Positions 17,219-26,280 of a DNA stretch of 64,000 bases are shown one piece after another; position 1 is the first letter of the stretch; the number at the start of each line of letters is the position of its first letter. Source of the stretch: Amycolatopsis vancoresmycina (GTDB lineage Bacteria > Actinomycetota > Actinomycetes > Mycobacteriales > Pseudonocardiaceae). The stretch is from the NCBI RefSeq assembly GCF_000716785.1, contig NZ_JNYY01000029.1:1-64000 (forward strand), read 5' to 3'. The notes under the pieces are model-generated. The model ran no database searches, was not told the origin of the DNA, and was given only the letters and a program-made list of their open reading frames with translations. The translations under genes and the position numbers were made by a program.

Positions 17219-18730
17219 GTGTTCGCCGGGGCGCTCCTGGCGCTCGTCCTGACCGCGGCCCCGGTCGACCAGCCGCCCCTGCCGGCGCTGCCGCAGAGCG
17301 CCGAGGTCCAGCTCAAGGTCCAGCGCGACGGCTCGTTGTCGGTCGCCGAAGCGATCTCCGTCCCCGAGGGCATGACGATGGACCGCCGGGTCCCGCTGCG
17401 GGTCCCGGCGCCGCACCACCGCGACCGCGTCTACGGCGTCCGGGACGTCGTCCTGGAAGGCAGCGGGACGGCGAACGTCGACGAGGACACCTTCACCGTC
17501 CACCTCACCGCGGGCACCTCGATCGTCCGGTACACAGTGGACGGTGCGGTGGCCGGCGACCGCGTCACCTGGGAGCCGGCCGGCGGCTGGAGCGCCGAGC
17601 TGAAGTTCCTCCGCGCCTCCTTCGCGGCCCCGAAGATCCCGGTCGCCGTCGACTGCGTCGTCGGCGACCTGCCGTGCGGCGCCGCGCAGATCGACCACGC
17701 CGGGCTGACCCGGTTCAGCCAGCAGAACCTCGCCGCGGGCGCCCGGATGACGGCGACCGTCGAGCTGCCCGCGGGAACCGTCCCGGCCAACGAGGTCCTC
17801 GTCCCGGCGAAGACGTTCGCCGGCGCGTTCGTACTCACGGCCCCGGTCGCCTGGGCGTGGGCGGCCTTCGGCGTGCTCCTCCTGGCCGCGGCCGGCTGGG
17901 TCCTCCTTGCCCGCCGCCGTCACGTGAAGGCACCGGATGGCGGCTTCCACGGGGAAGCGACGGGGGAGTTCGCGTCGCCCGCCGGGGTGCTGCCGGGGCA
18001 CGTCGGCGTCCTCCTGCGCGGCCGGGCCGGGCCGCTCGACCTGGCCGCGACCGTGCTGGACCTCGCTGTCCGCAACTACCTCTGGGTGAGCGACGGCCCG
18101 GCACTGGCGCGGCGCAACCCGCCCGACGAGCACCTGACCGCCTTCGAACGTGCGGTGTACGAGGCCGTCGTGCCGGACGAGCCGGTGACCCTCGCCGAGC
18201 TGCGGCAGCGGCACGTCGAAGTCCCCCGCGCCGAGCTGGCCGCCGAGGTCGTCCGGCGCGGCTGGTTCGCGACGGGGCGGCTCCGCCGGGCGGGGGTCCG
18301 GATCGGCTGCTACGGCGTGTTTCTCACCGTCCTGCTGGCCCTGACCGCCGGGTACGCCCAGCTCGGCGTGATCCTCGCGCTGGCCGGGGTCGCCGCCGTC
18401 GCCACGTCGGCCGCCTTGCCCGCGCGGCGGCGAGCGGGCGCCGAGGTCGCACGCCGGCTCCGCGGCGTCACCGAGATCCGGGTGAAGGACCTGGCCAAGC
18501 CGCAGCGCGAGCTGGCCTTCTCCCGCGGCCTGCCGTACGCGCTCGCTCTGGGCGAACTAGCCCCGTGGGTGGCCGCCTTCGACGCCCTCAAGACCCCGCC
18601 GCCGGTCTACTGGCACGCCGGCGACGTCACCCCTGACCAGGCCGGATCCTTCGCGACGACGCTGGCGGGGACGTTCGCCGCCGCCCACCGCGGTCACCTC
18701 AAGGACGTCGTGAGTGGTAAGGCGCGTTAG
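17219..18730 (+). CDS. DUF2207 membrane protein, second of a tandem pair
   Basis: A 503-residue paralogue of the preceding gene with the same order of parts: signal peptide, outer domain with two cysteines (VDCVVGDLPCG), membrane helix near 205-225, a block with VLDLAVRNYLWV and RNPPDEHLTAFERAVYE, and two further helices. GTG 17219 starts 2 bp after the previous stop. The TAG stop at 18728-18730 lies at the tip of a long hairpin (18708-18751), so the last few codons are encoded by the hairpin's 5' arm, an odd arrangement discussed in the findings. Confidence 0.82.
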   Translation: MFAGALLALVLTAAPVDQPPLPALPQSAEVQLKVQRDGSLSVAEAISVPEGMTMDRRVPLRVPAPHHRDRVYGVRDVVLEGSGTANVDEDTFTVHLTAGTSIVRYTVDGAVAGDRVTWEPAGGWSAELKFLRASFAAPKIPVAVDCVVGDLPCGAAQIDHAGLTRFSQQNLAAGARMTATVELPAGTVPANEVLVPAKTFAGAFVLTAPVAWAWAAFGVLLLAAAGWVLLARRRHVKAPDGGFHGEATGEFASPAGVLPGHVGVLLRGRAGPLDLAATVLDLAVRNYLWVSDGPALARRNPPDEHLTAFERAVYEAVVPDEPVTLAELRQRHVEVPRAELAAEVVRRGWFATGRLRRAGVRIGCYGVFLTVLLALTAGYAQLGVILALAGVAAVATSAALPARRRAGAEVARRLRGVTEIRVKDLAKPQRELAFSRGLPYALALGELAPWVAAFDALKTPPPVYWHAGDVTPDQAGSFATTLAGTFAAAHRGHLKDVVSGKAR

Positions 18731-18751
18731 AACGCGCCTTACCACTCACGA
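18708..18751. terminator. long palindromic hairpin, family copy 1
   Basis: Perfect 21-bp arms (18708-18728 and 18731-18751) with a 2-nt tip. The outer part reads GTGAGTGGTAAGGCG, which is conserved at 30363 and 50503; the inner stem differs between copies but still pairs. It overlaps the end of the DUF2207 gene and lies before the M16 gene, so it probably terminates transcription, although there is no U-tract. Confidence 0.75.
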
Positions 18752-18793
18752 GCCGGGACGCCGGGACGGGCGGTGGCGTCGTAGGGTGGGGCC

Positions 18794-20086
18794 ATGGCCG
18801 ATCCCGAGCTCGTCCGATACACCCTCGACAACGGTCTGAGGGTGGTTCTCGCCCCCGACGCGACCGCGCCGGTGGTCGGCGTCAGCGTGCACTACGACGT
18901 GGGTTTCCGTTCCGAGCCGGAGGGGCGCACCGGTTTCGCGCACCTCTTCGAGCACCTGATGTTCCAGGGCTCGGAGAGCCTCGAGAAACTCGCGCACTTC
19001 CGGCACGTGCAGTCCAGCGGCGGGACCTTCAACGGGTCCACCCACCCGGACTACACCGACTACTTCGAGGTGCTCCCGAGCGCCGCGCTCGAACGCGCGC
19101 TGTTCCTCGAAGCCGACCGGATGCGCGCGCCCAAGCTGACGGCGGAGAACCTGGCGAACCAGATCGACGTCGTCAAGGAGGAGATCCGGCTCAACGTGCT
19201 GAACCGGCCCTACGGCGGGTTCCCGTGGATCACCCTGCCGCCGGTGCTGTACTCGACGTTCCCCAACGCGCACAACGGCTACGGCGGCTTCGAGGACCTC
19301 GAAAGCGCCACGGTCGACGACTGCGCGGCGTTCTTCGACACCTATTACTCGCCCGCGAACGCCGTCCTCACGGTGGCGGGCGACTTCGAAGTGGACAACG
19401 CGAAGAAGCTGATCGAGGAGCACTTCGGCGACGTCCCGCACCGGCCGGCGCCGCAGCGGCCGTCGTTCGCCGAGCCGCTGCCGACCACGCAGCTGCACGG
19501 CGAGGTCGAGGACGCGCACGCCCCGCTGCCCGCGCTCGGCATCGGCTACCGGATGCCGGACCCGATCAACGACGTCGACAGCTACCTGGCCTACCTCGTG
19601 CTGGCCGGCGTGCTCACCGACGGCGACGGCTCCCGCCTGCAGCAGCGGCTGGTGCACCGCGAGCCCCTCGTCGTCGACATCGGCGCCGGCGCCGGGCTGT
19701 TCGGGCCGTTCGAGGCCCGCGACCCGGACACCTTCACCATCACCCTGATCCACCCGCACGAGGTGTCCCGCGAGCGCGTGCTGGCCGCGCTGGACGACGA
19801 GCTGGAGAAGCTCGCCGAGACGCCGCCGAGCGAGGAGGAGCTGCGCAAGGTCACCGCCCGCTGGACGGCGAGCCTGCACTCCGAGCACGACAGGCTGGTG
19901 TCGCGGACGCTGGCCCTCGGCTCGTTCGAACTGCTCTACGGCGACGCGTCGCTGGTGTACCGGCTCGCGGACCGGATGTCCGCCGTCACCGCGGAAGCCG
20001 TTTCGGCGGCGGCGAAGGCGCTGCGCCCGGACGCGCGCGCCGTGCTGGTGGTCAAGCCCGCTTCGGAAGGGAACAACGAGCAGTGA
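18794..20086 (+). CDS. M16 family zinc peptidase, catalytic subunit
   Basis: A 430-residue M16 (insulinase/MPP-like) peptidase. The inverted zinc motif HLFEH is at residues 50-54, with the third ligand expected at the glutamate of VKEEIRLN (about 130). Both M16 half-domains are present. M16B-type enzymes degrade peptides in a clamp-like chamber formed by two subunits; the next gene encodes the matching inactive-type subunit, so they probably form a heterodimer. ATG 18794 follows GTAGGGTGGGGCC. The stop overlaps the next GTG by 4 bp. Confidence 0.92.
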   Translation: MADPELVRYTLDNGLRVVLAPDATAPVVGVSVHYDVGFRSEPEGRTGFAHLFEHLMFQGSESLEKLAHFRHVQSSGGTFNGSTHPDYTDYFEVLPSAALERALFLEADRMRAPKLTAENLANQIDVVKEEIRLNVLNRPYGGFPWITLPPVLYSTFPNAHNGYGGFEDLESATVDDCAAFFDTYYSPANAVLTVAGDFEVDNAKKLIEEHFGDVPHRPAPQRPSFAEPLPTTQLHGEVEDAHAPLPALGIGYRMPDPINDVDSYLAYLVLAGVLTDGDGSRLQQRLVHREPLVVDIGAGAGLFGPFEARDPDTFTITLIHPHEVSRERVLAALDDELEKLAETPPSEEELRKVTARWTASLHSEHDRLVSRTLALGSFELLYGDASLVYRLADRMSAVTAEAVSAAAKALRPDARAVLVVKPASEGNNEQ

Positions 20087-21462
20087 CTTCAGCAACGCAC
20101 CGCAGCGCGGAGGAGATCGGCCGCACCGCGCGGGGGCCGCGGCCGCTGCCGCCGCTCGGTGAGCAGCGGGCCGCCGCCGACCTGTCCCATGTGGACACCG
20201 AGCTGGGCAACGGCCTGCGCGTGCTGGCCGTGCGCAAGGCGACCGTGCCGATGGTCGAGGCCCGGCTGTGGATCCCGTTCGCGGGCGACGACGCGCTGCA
20301 CCCGGCCACGGCCGAGGTGCTCGCCGAGACGATCCTGACCGGCACCGGCCGCCGCAACCGCATCGAAATCGATGCCGAGCTGGCCCTGATCGGCGGCGAC
20401 ATCGGCGCCGGCGTCGACCCGGAACGCCTGGTGCTCACCGGCTCCGCGCTGGCCGACAAGCTGCCGACGTTCCTCGACGTGTTCGGCGACGTCCTCACCG
20501 GGGCGACCTACGCCGACGAGGAGATCGCGCGCGAGAAGGAGCGGCTGGTCGAGCGGATCGCCGTCTCGCGCACGCAGCCGCGCACGATCGCGCGGGAGGC
20601 CCTGCAGAAGCACCGCTACGGCGACCACCCGGCGACGCGCGAGGTCCCGCGCGCCGAAGACGTCGCGGTCGTGACGCCGGAGCAGGTCCGGGCGCTGCAC
20701 CAGGCGTCCGTGCTGCCGCGGGGTTCGGTCATGGTGCTGGTCGGCGACCTCGACCCGGCCGGGGTGATCGGCGAGCTGGAGAAGGTGCTCGGCGGCTGGG
20801 CGTCGGACCGCTCCGCCGTCCGGCTGCCGCCGCTGCCGGACCTGACCGGGCCGGACGTGCTGCTGGTGCCGCGCGCGGGTGCAGTGCAGTCGCAGATCCG
20901 GCTCTCGGCGCAGACCGTGCCGCGCACGGACCCGGGCTACGCGGCGCTGCAGCTGGCGAACCTGGCCTTCGGCGGGTACTTCTCGTCGCGGCTGGTGGAG
21001 AACATCCGCGAGAACAAGGGGTACACGTACTCCGCGCACTCCGGCTTCGAGTTCACCGACGGCACAGCGGTGGTCAACGTCGACGCGGACACCGCGACCG
21101 ACGCGACGGCCCCCGCACTGCTGGAGACGCGGTACGAGCTGGGCCGCCTCGGCCAGGTGCCGCCGTCGGGCGACGAGCTGGAATCGGTGCGGCAGTACGC
21201 GATCGGCTCGCTGCTGACGTCGACGTCGTCGCAGGCGGGGCTGGCCGGGCAGGTGCTGGCGCTGGCCTCGACCGGGCTCGGCCTGGAGTGGCTGAACGAG
21301 CACCCGGCGCGGGTGGCGGCGGTGACGGCCGACGACGTCGCGGAAGCGGCGCTGAAGTACTTCGCGCCCAAGCGGTTCACCGGCGTGGTGGTCGGCGACG
21401 CGGCGGTGCTGGAACGCAAGCTGCACGCGCTCGGCGACGTCGTCGTGGGCGAGCCGGCCTGA
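20083..21462 (+). CDS. M16 family peptidase-like protein, non-catalytic subunit
   Basis: A 459-residue M16 protein. The position of the HxxEH zinc motif is occupied by ATAEVLAETILTG, so the metal site is lost, while the C-terminal half keeps the substrate-binding stretch ENIRENKGYTYS near residue 310. This matches the partner subunit of bacterial M16B heterodimers. GTG 20083 overlaps the stop of the catalytic subunit gene (GTGA); its own TGA overlaps the nudC ATG (TGATG). The 1:1 coupling supports complex formation. Confidence 0.88.
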   Translation: MTSATHRSAEEIGRTARGPRPLPPLGEQRAAADLSHVDTELGNGLRVLAVRKATVPMVEARLWIPFAGDDALHPATAEVLAETILTGTGRRNRIEIDAELALIGGDIGAGVDPERLVLTGSALADKLPTFLDVFGDVLTGATYADEEIAREKERLVERIAVSRTQPRTIAREALQKHRYGDHPATREVPRAEDVAVVTPEQVRALHQASVLPRGSVMVLVGDLDPAGVIGELEKVLGGWASDRSAVRLPPLPDLTGPDVLLVPRAGAVQSQIRLSAQTVPRTDPGYAALQLANLAFGGYFSSRLVENIRENKGYTYSAHSGFEFTDGTAVVNVDADTATDATAPALLETRYELGRLGQVPPSGDELESVRQYAIGSLLTSTSSQAGLAGQVLALASTGLGLEWLNEHPARVAAVTADDVAEAALKYFAPKRFTGVVVGDAAVLERKLHALGDVVVGEPA

Positions 21463-22481
21463 TGTCCGTCCCGTTCACCCTCGGTGCGCTGCCGACGCTT
21501 TCGCGGTCCACAGTGGACCGTCAGGAGGACCTGCGCACCAACCCGGCGCGGCTGGTGTCGCGGTGGCCCGACGCCCGGGTCGTCCTCCTGGACGACACCG
21601 GGCGCACCCCGGTGGTCGAAGGGGCGTCGACACTGGCGTTCCGCAAGGCGATCGACTTCGGTTCGGCACCCCCGGCCGACGCGGTGTTCCTCGGCGAGTG
21701 GCAGGACGTCGACTACTGGTCGCTGCCCGGCGGGCCATCGGGCGAGGCCGACACGGTGAAGATGGCGGGCAGCTGGGGTTTCGTGGAGGAGGTCCCCCGC
21801 GCGGACGGCGAGGTCTGGGTCGAGCTGCGCGGCTACGGAGACCTGCTGGACGACACGTCGGCCGGCCTGTTCACGACGGCGCAGGCGTTGCGCTTCTGGC
21901 GCCGCCAGGCGAAGTTCTGCACCCGCTGCGGGAGTGAGACGGAGCTGGTCCAGTTCGGCTGGGCGAGCAAGTGCACGGGCTGCGGCCGCGAGGAGTACCC
22001 GCGAACGGACCCGGCGGTGATCTGCCTGGTCCATTCCCTCGAGGGAACCAACGGCTCGCACGTGCTGCTGGCGCGCCAGCCGATCTGGCCGGCGGGGCGG
22101 TATTCGGTCTTGGCGGGGTTTGTCGAGGCGGGGGAGTCCCTGGAGGCGTGCGTGGTCCGGGAGATCCGCGAGGAGGTGGGCGCGGTGGTGTCGGACGTGC
22201 GGTACCTGGGCAGCCAGCCGTGGCCGTTCCCGCGCTCGATCATGCTGGGCTTCACGGCGCGGGCGGACAGGTCTGCGGCTTTGGTGCCGGCGGACGGCGA
22301 GATCGAAGAGGCATTGTGGGTGTCGCGGGCGGAGGTGCGCGCGGCGTTCGAGAACAGCGCGGTACGCGGGGAAGGCTCGAAGCCGACACCGATCGCAGAC
22401 GGGGCGGCGGAGATCATCTTGCCGGGGAACTCGTCGATCGCCCGCGTGATGTTGAAGGCTTGGGCGGACGCGGAGGAGTAA
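21462..22481 (+). CDS. nudC: NAD(+) diphosphatase NudC
   Basis: A 339-residue Nudix hydrolase that splits NAD(H) to NMN(H) and AMP; NudC enzymes also remove NAD caps from RNA in other bacteria. Seen here: a zinc ribbon with CTRCG and CTGCG (about residues 153-175), the Nudix box GFVEAGESLEACVVREIREE starting near 219, and the NudC hallmark SQPWPFPRS near 250. ATG 21462 shares a base with the previous stop. In mycobacteria nudC lies close to the adnB/potassium channel genes, a link kept here at a distance. Confidence 0.94.
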   Translation: MSVPFTLGALPTLSRSTVDRQEDLRTNPARLVSRWPDARVVLLDDTGRTPVVEGASTLAFRKAIDFGSAPPADAVFLGEWQDVDYWSLPGGPSGEADTVKMAGSWGFVEEVPRADGEVWVELRGYGDLLDDTSAGLFTTAQALRFWRRQAKFCTRCGSETELVQFGWASKCTGCGREEYPRTDPAVICLVHSLEGTNGSHVLLARQPIWPAGRYSVLAGFVEAGESLEACVVREIREEVGAVVSDVRYLGSQPWPFPRSIMLGFTARADRSAALVPADGEIEEALWVSRAEVRAAFENSAVRGEGSKPTPIADGAAEIILPGNSSIARVMLKAWADAEE

Positions 22482-22614
22482 CCACCCGCCACTGAGCGCG
22501 ACCACGAGACGGTCCTGGCTACCCGCCGGGGCCGTTTTCGTTGCGCTCCGCGCACGTTACCGCCAGGTGGCTCAGCGCGGCCCCAAGCGTTACCTGGCCG
22601 TTTCACCGAGCCCG

Positions 22615-22643
22615 TTGACGGCTGTGCCCCGGCTCACTACAGT
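22615..22643 (+). promoter_or_regulatory. sigma-70 type promoter of the ROK/sugar operon
   Basis: The -35 TTGACG (22615-22620) and -10 TACAGT (22638-22643) are separated by 17 bp. This places the start of transcription near 22650, about 42 bp before the ROK gene's GTG. Confidence 0.6.
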
Positions 22644-22658
22644 CCCCGGAAACCGTCT

Positions 22659-22677
22659 GTAAAGTATCCTAATTAAG
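22659..22677. promoter_or_regulatory. candidate ROK regulator operator
   Basis: The AT-rich stretch GTAAAGTATCCTAATTAAG stands out in GC-rich surroundings, just downstream of the predicted transcription start and upstream of the ROK gene. On the other strand it contains AGGATACTTTA, close to the AGGAAACTTT core reported for actinobacterial ROK operators such as that of CsnR. The assignment is by position and resemblance only. Confidence 0.45.
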
Positions 22678-22691
22678 TCGGGAGACGTCGA

Positions 22692-23924
22692 GTGCGAGCC
22701 GGCAGTCCGCGGATGCTGCGCGAGATCAACGATCGCGCCGCCATCGAGGTCCTTCTCCGCGAAGGGCCCCTCACGCGTGCCGAACTCGAGCTCGCCATCG
22801 GACTCTCGAAGCCCGCCACCGCGCAGCTGCTCACCCGGCTCGAGCAGGACAACCTCGTCACCAAGGCCGGTGTCCGGGGTGGTGGCCGGGGACCCCGCGC
22901 CCAGCTCTGGGCGGCCAACGGCAGCCTCGCCTTCGTCGCCGCCGTCGATCTCACGCCGCACCTGGCCGACTTCGTCGTTGCCGATGTTGCCGGGGTCGTG
23001 CTCGCCGAGTACCGGACTCCGCTGCCCGTCCACGAAGGCGCCGACGTCGTCGGGACCTTCGGCGAAGCCCTCCAGCGGGTTGCCGAAGAAGCCGGGATCC
23101 GCCGGGAAGACCTGGCCCACGTCGTGATCGGCGCGCAGGGGGCGTTCGATCCGCGGACCGGCCTGCTCTCCTCCGCGCCGCACATCCCCGGCTGGCTCGG
23201 CTTCGACGTCCCGCAGAAGCTGTCCGACGAACTCGGCGTCGACGTCCTGATCGAGAACGACGTCAACCTGGTCGCCGTCGAGGAGATGACCGTCGGGCAG
23301 GCCCAGGACGTCGACGACTTCGTCATGGTGTGGCTGTCCGAAGGCGTCGGCGGCGCGGTCGTCATCGGACGGCGGCTGCTGCGTGGTGCCACCGGCGGGG
23401 GCGGTGAGATCGACTGGATGCGCGTCCCCGATCCCGCCACCAAGGACACCGGGGACGTCTGGCCCGAGGCCGGCGCCCGGTTCGGCAACCTCGTCGATTC
23501 GCCCGCCATCTGCCGCCTCGCCGCCGCCCACGGGATCCAGGCCGACACCGCCTGGGAAGCCGTGGCGAAGACCGGACCGGACCATCCCTTCCGGCACGAT
23601 CTCGCCAGGAGGGTCGCCGGCGGCGTCGCCAACCTCGTCGCCGTCGCCGACCCGCAGCTCGTGCTCCTCTGCGGTGACACCAGCCGCGCCGGCGGCGTGG
23701 ACTTCGCCGCGCTCGTCCAGGAGAAGCTGCACCAGCTGGTCCTGCCGCGCACGCCCGTCGGGTGCGCGTCCGTGCAGGGCAACGCCGTCCGCGCGGGCGC
23801 TCTCCAGTCCGCGCTCGCCACCACCCGTGAGGACGTCTTCGGCGTCGTCACCCCCACGCTCCTCGGGTCGCGCAGGCCCGAGGGCGACAGCACCCGTCCC
23901 CGACCGAGTAGCCCCAACCGATGA
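22692..23924 (+). CDS. ROK family transcriptional regulator
   Basis: A 410-residue ROK (NagC/XylR-type) regulator. The N-terminal winged helix-turn-helix spans about residues 8-65 (GPLTRAELELAIGLSKPATA), followed by a ROK sugar-kinase-like domain with a conserved ENDVNL. The usual ROK zinc-site cysteines (CxCGxxGCxE) are not visible; the corresponding region reads GGGGEIDWMRVP, so zinc binding may be lost. GTG 22692 has GGGAG about 7 bp upstream. It is the first gene of the sugar operon and ends 11 bp before the binding-protein gene, so it probably controls the operon and itself in response to the sugar. Confidence 0.88.
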   Translation: MRAGSPRMLREINDRAAIEVLLREGPLTRAELELAIGLSKPATAQLLTRLEQDNLVTKAGVRGGGRGPRAQLWAANGSLAFVAAVDLTPHLADFVVADVAGVVLAEYRTPLPVHEGADVVGTFGEALQRVAEEAGIRREDLAHVVIGAQGAFDPRTGLLSSAPHIPGWLGFDVPQKLSDELGVDVLIENDVNLVAVEEMTVGQAQDVDDFVMVWLSEGVGGAVVIGRRLLRGATGGGGEIDWMRVPDPATKDTGDVWPEAGARFGNLVDSPAICRLAAAHGIQADTAWEAVAKTGPDHPFRHDLARRVAGGVANLVAVADPQLVLLCGDTSRAGGVDFAALVQEKLHQLVLPRTPVGCASVQGNAVRAGALQSALATTREDVFGVVTPTLLGSRRPEGDSTRPRPSSPNR

Positions 23925-23935
23925 GGAGGAGGGCC

Positions 23936-25297
23936 ATGCCCCCTACCACCCGGACCCGTCGCGGCGCCCTGCTTGTGGCCGCCGCCGCGGCGTCCGTCCT
24001 GCTGACCAGCGCCTGCTCCGGCGCTGCCGCCCCGAGCGGCGGCGGTGACGCGGCGGCCGCGCCCGGCAAGGACGACAAGCTCACGATCACCGTGTACTCC
24101 AAGTTCACCGACCGCGAGTACGGCGTGGTCACCGCGGGCCTCAACAAGCTCAAGGCGAAGTTCCCGAACATCGAGATCAAGCACGAGGGCAACCAGGACG
24201 ACGACAAGCTGACGCAGTCGATCCGCGGCGGCAATCCACCCGACGTCGCGATCTCCTTCTACACCGACAACCTGGGCGCCTGGTGTTCCACCGGCAGCTT
24301 CCAGGACCTCAAGCCCTACATCGAACGCGACAAGATCGACCTGAACCAGATTCCCGAAGCGGTCCGCAACTACACCGAGTACCAGGGCAAGCGGTGCGCG
24401 ATGCCGATGCTCGCCGACGTCTACGGGCTCTACTACAACAAGGACATGTTCGCGGCGAAGGGCATCACCTCGCCGCCGAAGACGACGTCGGAACTGTTCG
24501 AGGCCACCAAGAAGCTCACCGAGTTCAACCCGGACGGCTCGATCAAGGTCGCCGGGTTCCTGCCCTCGATGCCGTTCTACGCCAACCAGGCCCAGTACTG
24601 GGCGCCGAACTTCGGCGCGCCCTTCCTCGGCCCGGACGGCAAGTCCGACCTCGCCACCAACCCCGGCTGGAAGGCGATGTTCGAGTTCCAGAAGCAGCTG
24701 ATCGACTTCTACGGCGGCCACGCCAAGGTCGAGCAGTTCAAGGCCGGCCTCGGTGACGAGTACTCCGCCGACCACGGCTTCCACAAGGGCAAGCTCGCGA
24801 TGATCTACGACGGCGAGTTCCGCACCGCGTTCCTCAAGGACCAGGCGCCCAACGTCAACTACGGCACCGCGCCCGCGCCGGTGCTCGACAGCATGGCCGA
24901 CCACTACGGCGGCGGCTTCACCACCGGCACGATCATCGCCATCCCCAAGGGCGCCAAGAACCCCGGCGCCGCGTGGGAGCTCATCAAGCAGGTCACCCTG
25001 GACACCGACACCCTGGTGGACATGGCCAACGGCCTGAAGAACGTCCCGAGCACCAAGGCGTCGCTCACCTCGCCGCGGCTGGACCTGCAGCCGCAGTTCA
25101 AGACGTTCCTCGACATCTACGACAGCGGCAAGCTGGTCGCCAACCAGACCACCCCGATCGGCGACGCGCACCTCAAGGCGGTCAACGACTTCGCCGAGAA
25201 GTGGCAGGCCGGTTCGGTGCCCGACCTGACCGCGGGCCTGCAGAAGGTCGACGCGCAGATCGACGACGAACTGAAGCAGAAGGGCGCGGGCGGATGA
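23936..25297 (+). CDS. ABC sugar transporter, substrate-binding lipoprotein
   Basis: A 453-residue extracellular solute-binding protein of family 1. An N-terminal lipoprotein signal ends at LLTSAC (cysteine near residue 26), followed by a flexible Gly/Ala segment and the mature binding domain (IEIKHEGNQDDDKL; YYNKDMFAAKG). It would capture an oligosaccharide for the two permeases encoded next. ATG 23936 is chosen over ATG 23921 because GAGGAGG sits directly upstream. The stop overlaps the next ATG by 4 bp. Confidence 0.92.
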   Translation: MPPTTRTRRGALLVAAAAASVLLTSACSGAAAPSGGGDAAAAPGKDDKLTITVYSKFTDREYGVVTAGLNKLKAKFPNIEIKHEGNQDDDKLTQSIRGGNPPDVAISFYTDNLGAWCSTGSFQDLKPYIERDKIDLNQIPEAVRNYTEYQGKRCAMPMLADVYGLYYNKDMFAAKGITSPPKTTSELFEATKKLTEFNPDGSIKVAGFLPSMPFYANQAQYWAPNFGAPFLGPDGKSDLATNPGWKAMFEFQKQLIDFYGGHAKVEQFKAGLGDEYSADHGFHKGKLAMIYDGEFRTAFLKDQAPNVNYGTAPAPVLDSMADHYGGGFTTGTIIAIPKGAKNPGAAWELIKQVTLDTDTLVDMANGLKNVPSTKASLTSPRLDLQPQFKTFLDIYDSGKLVANQTTPIGDAHLKAVNDFAEKWQAGSVPDLTAGLQKVDAQIDDELKQKGAGG

Positions 25298-26280
25298 CCT
25301 CCACCCTCGCGGAAAAGGCTTCCCCGTCCGCACCCGAAAAGGTGCGGGCGGGGGCCCGCCGGGCCAAGCGCCGCCGGACCGTCCTGTTCTTCATGGCCCC
25401 GGCGTTCATCGGGTTCCTGATCTTCTTCGGCTACCCGCTGATCGCCACGCTCTACTACTCCTTCACTCGTTACGACCTGATCAACCCGCCGCAGTTCATC
25501 GGCTTCGACAACTACGTGCGGATGTTCACCAGCGAGCCGCTGGTCGGCACGGCCGCGTATAACACGCTGTGGCTGGTGGTCGTCCTGACAGTCTGCCGCG
25601 TGGTGTTCTCCCTCGGTGTCGCCTCGGTGATCTCGCGACTCAAGTCGGGTGTCGGCCTCGTCCGGACGCTCTGCTACCTGCCGACGCTCGCCCCGCCCGC
25701 GGCGGCCACGCTCGCGTTCGTCTTCGTGTTCAACCCGGAGTTCGGCCCGGTCAACCGGTTCCTGCGGCTCGTCGGCATCGACGGCGGCCTCTGGTTCAAC
25801 AGCCCGGCGATGTCGAAGCCCGCGCTGACGCTGCTGGCGCTGTGGGGCTCCGGCGAGCTGATGATCATCATCCTGGCCGCGCTGCTGGACGTCCCGACCG
25901 AGCAGTACGAAGCCGCCGAACTCGACGGCGCCGGCCCGATCCGCCGGTTCTGGCACGTCACGCTGCCGTCGATCTCGCCGGTGCTGCTGTTCGGCGTGGT
26001 CAACTCGATCATCTACGCGCTGCAGTTCTTCACGCAGGCGATCGTGGCCGCGTCCGCGTCAGCGGGCACCGCGGACGTCGCCGGGAACTCGAAGCTGATC
26101 GGCGCGCCGCAGAACTCGACGCTGACGTATCCGATCTGGCTGTACGTCCAGGGTTTCCGCTACTTCAACATGGGTTACGCGGCGGCCATGGCCGTGCTGC
26201 TGTTCATCGTGAGCTCGGCGTTCACCTGGATTCTCGTGCGGCAGCTGCGGAAGTCCCAGCACCAGGAGGAGGGCGCATGA
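25294..26280 (+). CDS. ABC sugar transporter permease, MalF type
   Basis: A 328-residue permease with six membrane helices. The cytoplasmic EAA loop that contacts the ATPase reads YEAAELDGAGPIRRFWHVTL near residue 210. A basic N-terminal tail precedes the first helix (FFMAPAFIGFLIFFGYPL). It overlaps the genes on both sides by 4 bp (ATGA). It pairs with the MalG-type permease. No ATP-binding subunit is encoded in the operon, as is common in actinomycetes where a shared MsiK-like ATPase serves several importers. Confidence 0.92.
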   Translation: MTSTLAEKASPSAPEKVRAGARRAKRRRTVLFFMAPAFIGFLIFFGYPLIATLYYSFTRYDLINPPQFIGFDNYVRMFTSEPLVGTAAYNTLWLVVVLTVCRVVFSLGVASVISRLKSGVGLVRTLCYLPTLAPPAAATLAFVFVFNPEFGPVNRFLRLVGIDGGLWFNSPAMSKPALTLLALWGSGELMIIILAALLDVPTEQYEAAELDGAGPIRRFWHVTLPSISPVLLFGVVNSIIYALQFFTQAIVAASASAGTADVAGNSKLIGAPQNSTLTYPIWLYVQGFRYFNMGYAAAMAVLLFIVSSAFTWILVRQLRKSQHQEEGA

